A DNA stretch of 64,000 nucleotides, taken from Callorhinus ursinus (taxonomy: Eukaryota > Chordata > Mammalia > Carnivora > Otariidae). Shown here piece by piece: positions 35,096 through 64,000 of the stretch. The translations under genes and the position numbers were made by a program. Positions within the stretch are counted from its first letter, which is position 1. Each line of letters opens with the position of its first letter. Below the pieces are notes generated by a model, which saw nothing but the letters and a program-made list of their open reading frames with translations, ran no database searches and was not told the DNA's origin. The DNA lies in contig NW_020312867.1 in assembly GCF_003265705.1 (NCBI RefSeq), forward strand, positions 6,673,730-6,737,729, read 5' to 3'.

Positions 35096-35696
35096 TCTTG
35101 TGACTCACACAACCATCCTAAAGAATAGCAGAATTGATATCATCCCCAAGGGTGAGGAAAGATTTAGAGACTAGGAGGGATTTTCCGGGAGTCTCAAAGC
35201 TGGTAAACCATAGATCCCAAACTTGCAACCAGTTCTCCTGGTGCTTGAATCCTGGGTGTTTCCCACCATTTCTGGATGCCTAAAGAGGGATGACTGATAA
35301 GGAGCAAATCTCCATGAATGGCATATTATTCCTCAGTATTTCCATTGTCCCCCCTCCTCGTACTTTCCATTTCCCCAGAGGCCTTTCATATCTCAATCTC
35401 TTTTGGTAACATACACCAGAATCCTAAAGCTAGACTACCAGGGTTCAGATCTCATCTCTACCACCCACTAGCTCCATTACATGGACAAGTTGCTTCTTGA
35501 AAACTTTTTCTTTTCATCGTGGTAAAATCTACACCTAAAATTTAGCAGGGCATATAGTTCTAGGTACCTTCAAAAATGCTTCTCCAAGGAGAATGGGAAG
35601 GTAGAGTTGGGATTAGGGGAAGCAAATCTGATCCTTACGTGTCTCCAAGGCGAAGGGTAGGATGTACTAATCTATGTTCTTTTCACACTGTTTTCC

Positions 35697-35892
35697 TTTA
35701 ATTTTTTTTAGATTTTTATTTATTTATTTGAGAGAGAGAGAATGAGAGAGAGCATGAGAGGGAAGAGGGTCAGAGGGAGAAGCAGACACCCTGCTGAGCA
35801 GGGAGCCCGATGTGGGACTCGATCCCAGGACACCAGGATCATGACCTGAGCCGAAGGCAGTCGCTTAACTGACTGAGCCACCCAGGCGCCCT
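35697..35892 (-). mobile_element. Can-SINE, inverted
   Basis: TTTAGATTTTTATTTATTTA start and GAGCCACCCAGGCGCCCT end. Confidence 0.94.
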
Positions 35893-36370
35893 GGTTTCAT
35901 TTATTTATTGCTAAATAACCCAGCACCCTAAAACTCAGTGGCTCAAAACAACAATAATTTATTATTTCTCTTGACTCTGTGGGTTGACAGTCTGGGCCAT
36001 TCTGATCTCTCATGCACTTTCAGCAGACGGCTCAGCTGGGGCTGTAGGGTGCATGGTGGCCTCTTATGTCTGGGTGTTTGGTGCTGGCTGTCAGCAAGGC
36101 CTCTCTCTCCATGTGGGATCCTTGGATACCCATCCCCAAGGAGGGTAGCGAAGGATCCTTCACATTATGGTCTCAGGCCCATGGCGGTGAGTGAAAGCTG
36201 CAAGGCCTCCTAAGGCTTAAGTTTCAGAACTCCCACAGCATCAATTCTGCCACACTCTGTTGGTCAAAACCAGTCACAAAGTCAGTCCAGAGTCACAATG
36301 GGAGGGGACCACACAAGGGCATGAATTCAGGGGGGCATGATTTGTTGAGGGTCATTTTGTAACAATCCAC
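35893..36370 (+). repeat. old interspersed repeat, family not assigned
   Basis: TATTTATTGCTAAATAACCC, AACTCAGTGGCTCAAAACAA and ACACAAGGGCATGAATTCAG follow the pattern of a common mammalian LTR- or MER-type repeat. Confidence 0.45.
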
Positions 36371-36499
36371 TGTGCCATCCTTGCTTCACACCCCCACCCC
36401 CTGTCCATGAGGCCTCTATGGCAGCCTCTTATGTGGCTTCCTCCTGCCTGCTGCTCCTGTCACCTCTAATCTTGATTCTCCATTTAATAGCCACTGTGA

Positions 36500-36800
36500 T
36501 AACATAAAATCTCAAGTCTTCATCATGGCCTGCAAGGCCCTGCATGATCAAGCTTGTCTCCTACCACTCCTTCCCTCACCCACGGGGTTCCAGCCACACA
36601 GATATTCCTGGAACTGGCCCTGCTCATCTGCACCTCAGGACTTTTGCACTTGCAGTTCCTTCTATCTGGAATACTCTTCTCTCAACATTTTGTGTGGTTA
36701 GCTCCTTCTCATGTTTGGGTCTCAGCTCCACTGTCACCTCCTTAGAGAGGTATTCCCTGGCCACATACAGATATAGATACAATTTGGTCATTTGTTATTC
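36500..36800 (+). repeat. L2 LINE 3' part
   Basis: CATGGCCTGCAAGGCCCTGC, GCACTTGCAGTTCCTTCTAT and TGTCACCTCCTTAGAGAGGT are sense L2 text. Confidence 0.8.
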
Positions 36801-37129
36801 TCTATCTCCCACAAAGACCTGGACTGGATTTATGTTGTTACCAACTGTGTCCCTATTAAGTATGTGCTCCAAAAAATTGTTTTTGAATGTTTGCATTATG
36901 AATTATCTCAAGCCTCACCCTATCAGTTAGGAAAAGATCCAGCTGTAAGAAAGAACCCCCCCAACACACACACACTAAAATAACAGTGGCTTAACAAGTC
37001 AGAAGCTTACTTTCCTCTGTCTTAGCTTGGCTTCCCCCAGAAGCCAACTCTGAGACAAGGATTCAAGCCAGAGTAGTTTATTTGGGAGGTGAAGGGACAC
37101 CAGAAAATTAATTGAAAATTAAGTTATGT

Positions 37130-37313
37130 TGGGGCACCAGGGTGGCTCAGTTGGTTGGGCAACTGCCTTCGGCTCAGGTCATGATCCTGGAGTCCCAGGA
37201 TTGAGTCCTGCATTGGGCTCCCTGCTCGGCGGGGAGTCAGCTTCTCCCTCTGACCTCCCCTCTCTCATGCTCTCTCTCTCTCAAATAAATGAATAAAATC
37301 TTTAAAAAAAAAA
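37130..37313 (+). mobile_element. Can-SINE
   Basis: Head GGGGCACCAGGGTGGCTCAG. Perfect 16-bp duplication GAAAATTAAGTTATGT at 37114-37129 and 37314-37329. Confidence 0.95.
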
Positions 37314-37719
37314 GAAAATTAAGTTATGTAAATTTTAAATTAAATAAATGATATTAAAACCAAAAGTTTGAAATATGCAAAACTCTACTTCCTAATCATT
37401 TTACTATATTTTATCTTTGCTCTTGAGGTTATTCATACCTATCTTATCTGTATAATAGAAATACTATGAAATGGTGCACTACTGCACGTCTTTCCCCAGT
37501 TCTGAGTTCAGTAGCACTGAACTGGTAGCAGAGCCAACTTATCCATTAATGCAGTAGGCACAGTACACAAGGCCCACTCCACTTTTAGAGGCCATGAAAA
37601 GAAGTTAATCTCTTTTAAAATCAGAAGGAAAATATGAATTTTGAGGTCGAAGGGAAAGTGTTCATATGTACTATTGGTATATTCATCTTTCTATCAATGT
37701 AGTTGTTGACTCTATATTT

Positions 37720-37870
37720 AATATTTGAATAAATATTTATATATATTAAATATATAGATGTTTAAATAAAAATATTCTTATTTATATTTATAAATATAAA
37801 ATATAATATGTATTTTATAAATATAAAATATAATATATAAATATAAAATAAAATAAAAAATATATTTTTA
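37720..37870. repeat. AT-rich low-complexity block
   Basis: Irregular TATAAATATAAAATA and AATATTTATATATA repeats; no other content. Confidence 0.9.
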
Positions 37871-37984
37871 GGGTCCTACAAAGGCAGAAGTGCCTAAGGT
37901 CCATGAAAGTCATAACGCACTTCTGGTTGGAAGCTTTAAATTGGCAATGATGAGAATATTTATACCCCCCTAAATCAGCAAACG

Positions 37985-38180
37985 CTACAAATCAGGGCTT
38001 GAACTTTTGTTTTGCTAGCAAACATTTTCTGTAAAGGGCCAGATAATAAATACCTTAGGCTTTGTAGACTGTGTGATTGTGTCATAATTCTCAACCCTGC
38101 CTTGCGGTACAAAAGCCACTACAGTCAACAAATAACGGGCGTCACTGTGTTCCAATAAAACATGGTTTTTTGCCAAACCC
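37985..38180 (+). repeat. MER-type hAT-Charlie fragment
   Basis: TTTTCTGTAAAGGGCCAGAT, TTAGGCTTTGTAGACTGTGT and TGTTCCAATAAAACATGG are shared with a common hAT family; MER3-like is my best guess. Confidence 0.6.
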
Positions 38181-39000
38181 TGGTCTAGACCTCACGTGCT
38201 AAAGAAAAAGGCAATAGTGCAGATTAAGGGTTAAGTGTGCTGTATCTGTATCAGTTACATTATGATCAGCACAAAAATGTGACAGTATTTGAAGCTCTTA
38301 CCTGAGTTGGCAAAGAAGCTGCTCATGTCATTGACGAATGAGTGAAGTTCCAATGTACATCTTCATTATTTCATTTTCATTTTCTTCATGAATATAAATG
38401 AAACTGTCAACCCACAGTCATGTCAGAGCTATACTTGGCGAAGGTATGTTGTCAAGCAACTTACCTCTGTGAGTAACTGAAGTGTAATCCCATGGGGAAA
38501 CTCTGGGCAACAACCCAAAACACATACCTCACGGTTACCACACCCAGGGGAGCAAGGAAGCTGGGGTATTTATACACCAACTCCCAAAAGTCATTAGTTG
38601 AGGATTTATCCCAGAGTGGGTGAATTCCTCAGCACTTTTGGCCTTCTGGGAACACTGGCAGCTGAGCTTTCTGCAGCTTTAGGAAAAGAGCCCTCAGACA
38701 TACAGTGGTGCAGATAATGGCAGCTAAACATCTAGTCCATTCAAGGGATCCTGACAGTGCATGCCACACCCTCTGAGGTAAAAGTTGGAGGACCTTCTAG
38801 TTGCTATGGTGGTGTGCTTAAAATATTTTAAGAGATCTAGGCCCCATCCAGCTTTGCCATCCTTTGTGTTAATTCATGTTCCTCAGGGTCCAAGATGGTA
38901 GCTAGAGCTCCAGCCTTCACATGCATATTCTAGGCAGCAAGATAGAGGAAGAGATGAAAAATAAGGGGCAAAGAGTTCATATCAGTTGTCTTTTAAGAAA
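38181..39000. other. intergenic sequence, unassigned
   Basis: No gene or family recognised. Confidence 0.3.
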
Positions 39001-39330
39001 GGATACTGAAAGGTGCTATAGCACACTTCCACTTACAACCCATTCACCAGAACTTAATCCACCTGGCCACACTTAGCTGCAAGGGGGAGTGGGAAGTGCA
39101 GCCTTCATTCTGGGTAGTTACGTGCCCCCTAATAAAAATGCTATTTCTCTGGAAGAAGGGGGAACATGGATATGGCAACAACTAGCAGGCATTGCCAACT
39201 TCCAAAAGGAATGCAAATTGATACAGCCTTATGTCAGAATATATGGTGATGAGGACAGACACATGACAAAACTGAGGGCCCAGGTCAGGGAATAAGGACG
39301 CAGTTTTATTTCAACTCACAAGGGGGAAAT
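39001..39330 (+). repeat. old interspersed repeat, family not assigned
   Basis: CTGGCCACACTTAGCTGCAA, GGGAAGTGCAGCCTTCATTC and CTCTGGAAGAAGGGGGAACA follow a common mammalian LTR/MER pattern. Confidence 0.4.
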
Positions 39331-39514
39331 GAAACAAGTACTTTCCCTGTGTTTAAACTCAAAGCCACAGCTAGATACTAGATTACAGCAAGTCATGGAC
39401 ATCTTAGAATGGGTCACCTTGTCTGTGCCTTCTTTGATGCCTTCCAGGGGAGGAGTGCATGCAGTTTTCCCAAAGAATTGGTGGCACTAAATTTATCTCC
39501 ATGTCTTTGTGTGC

Positions 39515-40480
39515 TTTTTTATTGAACAGACTTTATTTTTTAGAGCAGTTTTAGGTTTACAGAAAAATGAATAGAAAGCACAAAATTCCCATGTGCCCTC
39601 TCATCCAGCCCCCAGTTTCCTCTATTATTCACATGTTGCCTTAGTGTGCTACATATGTTACAGTTGATGAGCCTGTTATTATTATTAACTTAGGTCCATA
39701 GTTTACATTAGGGTTCACTCTTTCTGTTGTACATTGAGTTTTGACAGATGTATCTATCATTAAGAGTATCATACAGAATAGCTTCACTACCCTAAAAATC
39801 CCCTATGTTCCATTCTGTTCATCCCTCCCTCTCTGCCAAACCCCTGGCAACCATTGATCTTATTATCTCTGCAATTTTGCCTTTTCCAAAATGTCCTAGA
39901 GTTGGAATCTGATAGTATGGAGCCTTTTCAGATTGGTTTCTTTTACTCAGCTATGTGCATGTAAGTTTCTTCCGTGCCTTGATAGCTCATTTCTTTTGAT
40001 CACTGAACAGTATTCCATTATATGGATATACCACAGTTTGTTTATCCACTCACCTGTTGAAGGGTATCTTGGTTGCTTCCAAATTTTGACAATTATAAAT
40101 AAAGCTACTATAAACATCAGTGTGTAGGTTTTTGTGTGAACAGAAGTTTTCAAATTGTTTCAGTAAATATCAAGGAGTGCAATTACTGGATTGTATGGTA
40201 AGAACATGTTTAGTTTTTTTTTTTAAGATTTAATTTATTTATCTGACAGAGCACAAACAGGGGGAGCGGCAGGCAGAGGGAGAGGGAGAAGCAGGCTCCC
40301 CGCTGAGCAGGGAGCCCGATGCGGGGCTCGATCCCGGGACCCCAGGATCATGACCTGAGCTGAAGGCAGACCTTAACCAACTGAGCCACCCTCATTTTCT
40401 AACAGTGTCTTTCTCAGAGTAGAGTTTTTAATTTTAATGGAGTCTAATTTATCAATATTTTCTTTCATGGCTTGTGCTTT
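39515..40480 (-). repeat. old L1 3' region, antisense, split by a Can-SINE
   Basis: AGCAGTTTTAGGTTTACAGA, CCCTGGCAACCATTGATCTT and ACAGTATTCCATTATATGGA, with more at 40392-40480 (TCTAATTTATCAATATTTTC), are reversed L1 3' UTR and ORF2 text. The minus frame reads WYIHIMEYCSVIKRNE. Confidence 0.85.
40212..40391 (-). mobile_element. Can-SINE, inverted, slightly truncated head
   Basis: T-run start, ends CTGAGCCACC directly followed by L1, so the GGGCGCCTGG head bases are missing. Confidence 0.93.
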
Positions 40481-40779
40481 GGTGTTGTATCTGTCCCCAC
40501 GTTTTAATCTGTCTTTCCTGTGACCAGAGGCATAAATCACAGTATAGGCAGTGTAAACTGAAAGAGCAGGAGGGTGCAAATTGACCCCCGGTCTTGTCTA
40601 TGTAGCAGTAGGCTCTCGCTTATGGATTACTGAACAGCAATACAATGTACCACAAATCATGAGTGCAAATTCCTACTAAAGGAGCCTGAGCTCTGCTTTC
40701 GGATACCCAAAGACATATCCCAAAGGAGAAAGCAGGAGAGAAATTCAGTTACCAACTAGGTAAATTGAAACACTGCTAG

Positions 40780-40987
40780 GGCGCCTGGGTGGCTCAGTTG
40801 GTTAAGCGACTGCCTTCGGCTCAGGTCATGATCCCGGAGTCCCGGGATCGAGTCCCACATTGGGCTCCCCGCTCAGCGAGGAGCCTGCTTCTCCCTCTGA
40901 CCCTCCCCCCCATGTACTCTCTTTCTCTCATTCTCGCTCTCTCAAATAAATAAATAAATAAATAAATCTAAAAAAAAAAAGAAGAAA
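40780..40987 (+). mobile_element. Can-SINE
   Basis: Head GGCGCCTGGGTGGCTCAGTT. Perfect 13-bp duplication GAAACACTGCTAG at 40767-40779 and 40988-41000. Confidence 0.96.
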
Positions 40988-41000
40988 GAAACACTGCTAG

Positions 41001-41560
41001 CTTCATTTTCCACAGCTTATTCCCAGTTCCTCTGTGCTGCTCAGGGGTGCAAAATCAATTCAATATAGGGTTCCAGGGGCCCCTGGCAGGTGCTGTAATG
41101 TAAACCCTTCAGGAGATGCAGTAATATAGAAAGGTGTCAATGGTTCCCCATCTTGCTCTCCACCTCTTCCCAGCATTCCCCTTACAACGAAAGCTAATGC
41201 TTTCAACTGAAATAACATGCAGGAAGGGCCCATTGCCTCCTTGTCTTCTCCACTTCCATCCCACATCTCCCTCCCCTCCACTGAGAGCTTCCCATGCAGG
41301 CTACCAGATACCTCTCAGCAACCACATCTCCAGACCCTGGTATTCCTACAATGGTGGGTACCATCTTAACAACCATGATGGCTGCTTGGCCATGGGAAAT
41401 GCGCAGGCTGCGGACAGCCCTGCAGCCCTAGGGGAGACCCAGACTAATCAGCTCATGTGTCAGGGCAGGTTGTCAGGAAAGTCAGGGCCCCCGTCATGAA
41501 AAATCATTCTTATCATCTTGGCCAACTCAGCTCTTTGGAGACAAAAACCCATCCAGCATC
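41001..41560. other. intergenic sequence downstream of HCK, unassigned
   Basis: No coding exon or repeat family recognised. Confidence 0.3.
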
Positions 41561-41564
41561 CCTG

Positions 41565-42025
41565 TGCCAGTGTGATAGGCAGAATAACGTTCCTCCTCCA
41601 CACCCAAGATGTCTGTCCTGATCCCTGGAACCTGTGAATGTGTTGTCTTACGTAGCAAAAAGGGCTTTGCAGATGTGATTAAGGATCTTGAAACGGAAAA
41701 GTTAGTCTGGATTATCCAGGTGGGCCCAGTGTACCAACAGGTGTCCCTACAAGAGAAAGAGGGAGGCAGGACACAGAAGGAACCTTGATGACAAGCAGAT
41801 TGGAGTGATGAGTGTAAGAGAAGCATGGGTCGGGGGGACGTGTCTGCCTCTAGAAGCCGGAAAAGCCAAGGAAATGAATTCTCCCCTAGGGGCTCCAAAA
41901 TGCACACAACCCTGCCAAACCCATTTCAGACATCTGACCTCTGGAACTGTAAGATAATGAATTTGCGTTTTAAGCCACCAAGTTTGTGGTCATTTGTTAC
42001 AGAAGCCATAGGAAACTCACACAGC
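41565..42025 (+). repeat. LTR-like interspersed repeat, MaLR type
   Basis: GATCCCTGGAACCTGTGAAT, GGGCTTTGCAGATGTGATTA, GAATTCTCCCCTAGGGGCTC and AAGCCACCAAGTTTGTGGTC match the same family as the copy at 55985-56470. It ends about 180 bp from the inferred HCK poly(A) site. Confidence 0.6.
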
Positions 42026-42199
42026 CAGTGACTATTTGGGGGCAGTTAGAAACCTTGGGAGCCTTGGACCCCACTTGTCTTCATACGCCTGGTCTTTGGA
42101 AGGGTCCTTCCCTCTTTCTGACTCGTCATCCAGCAAAAGGGCAAATAGGTGATATTCAGGAACTGGCAGGCAGGACAGGGCACGCTGATCTGTCAGTAA

Positions 42200-42522
42200 A
42201 GCCTTTAGCATTTGTATCTTTTATTTAAATACTTATTTCATTATTTTTAAAGTTTCCCATCCAAACCACAGCTGTAACTGGAATCCAGCTGTCCCAGGCA
42301 ATAGAAGTATCAACTTGGGGTCTCCTGAGGGGGGCGCGGATTGTAGATTGCTGGAGTCAAAAAGAGATTGTCCGGTTGAACCCCTTGACAGATGAGGAAC
42401 TGTGGCTGGAGCTGGGGGTGGGTGGTGTCTGGGACCAGCAAGGGTGAGCCGGCACCAGCAGGTGACGCTGGAGGCACCTCTTGGGCATCAGCGGGGTACC
42501 TGGCCCCGTCCGGGTCCGCCCA
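42200..42522 (-). terminator. HCK: HCK 3' UTR and poly(A) signal
   Basis: From the TGA at 42525-42523 the minus strand continues about 300 nt to a canonical AATAAA at 42225-42220. This fixes the likely 3' end near 42200. No coding resemblance lies beyond it. Confidence 0.7.
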
Positions 42523-63619
<21,097 letters not shown>

Positions 63620-63621
63620 CT

Positions 63622-64000
63622 GTGGGGAAGAAATGGGAGAAGGGGATGAATCTAAAAGTGTGTGAGGAGCCACAGAAGGTCTGTGTCAAAACGGACAGCA
63701 AAGAGTATCTCATCCCAGCCCTGTGTGTCATGGGTGGAGGATCTGAGAGGGCTTGGGACATATGTGAGGTCACACAGCCCATGAGGGACACCACAAAGAT
63801 CCAGGTCTCTTGGGTTGTGGCCTTGGCCTTGGCCATACTGGGGGCCTCCTTTGACATATGGTGAGGGGGTTGGTCCAGATCAGTGTTTTCTAAGATATGT
63901 TTGAAGGAGCTGTAGGTCTACCAACATGTCCCACGCATAAAGCCTCCATTATGTATATGAAGGACCCTAAGTGATCATCCAGAAGGGATCTGATGCCTAC
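63622..64000. other. HCK intron at the right edge
   Basis: Intronic DNA upstream of the unique-region exon, with acceptor tract cccatttcttccccacag. No further exon was found before the window ends. Confidence 0.5.

Noticed and set aside
37720..37870. AT-rich block as an origin or matrix attachment site
   Set aside because: Only base composition supports it; no specific motif was seen.

Overview
The window is mammalian nuclear DNA from a carnivoran, probably a caniform of the arctoid group (bear, pinniped or mustelid type). About 22 Can-SINE (tRNA-Lys-derived) copies with the head GGGCGCCTGGGTGGCTCAG are present in both orientations, together with carnivore-type L1, L2, MIR, DNA-transposon and LTR-like remnants. 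The two genes have ordinary vertebrate exon-intron structure. The species call rests only on the SINE consensus read by eye.

Two genes lie in tandem on the minus strand, in the same order and orientation relative to each other as human HCK and TM9SF4 on 20q11. HCK, a myeloid Src-family tyrosine kinase, enters from the right edge: 11 coding exons from 63619 down to the stop at 42523, with a poly(A) signal near 42220. They cover 462 codons, from the end of the unique region through SH3, SH2, linker, kinase and C-terminal tail. The first coding exon, with the myristoylation signal, and the promoter lie beyond the right edge. After about 8.7 kb of intergenic DNA comes the TM9SF4 promoter, a CpG-rich block near 33.5 kb. 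TM9SF4 coding exons 1-5 (33509 down to 362; residues 1-176) follow, and the rest of the gene runs off the left edge. All exon junctions keep phase and use GT-AG introns.

Layout: 1-5.5 kb, TM9SF4 exons 5, 4 and 3 with old MIR/L2; 5.5-9.8 kb, intron 2; 9.8-9.9 kb, exon 2; 9.9-33.5 kb, the 23.5-kb intron 1, packed with L1 and Can-SINE insertions, a 100-N assembly gap, a U6 retropseudogene and an unexplained double hairpin; 33.5 kb, promoter; 33.7-42.2 kb, intergenic repeats; 42.2-63.6 kb, HCK, whose 5' half is free of Can-SINEs.

No new multi-gene system was found. The observations most worth a second look are: (1) a one-codon deletion plus a Thr-to-Met change beside the HCK activation-loop tyrosine, in an exon that also has a poor splice acceptor; (2) a perfect TISU element at the TM9SF4 start codon beside a CRE/ETS pair; (3) two abutting perfect hairpins at 32043-32081, the second with a GAAA tetraloop; (4) insertion signatures with target-site duplications, including a U6 pseudogene without a poly(A) tail and a 102-bp L1 stub 77 bp from an HCK exon; (5) an assembly gap inside a young L1 that a second copy in the window suggests hides only tens of bases.
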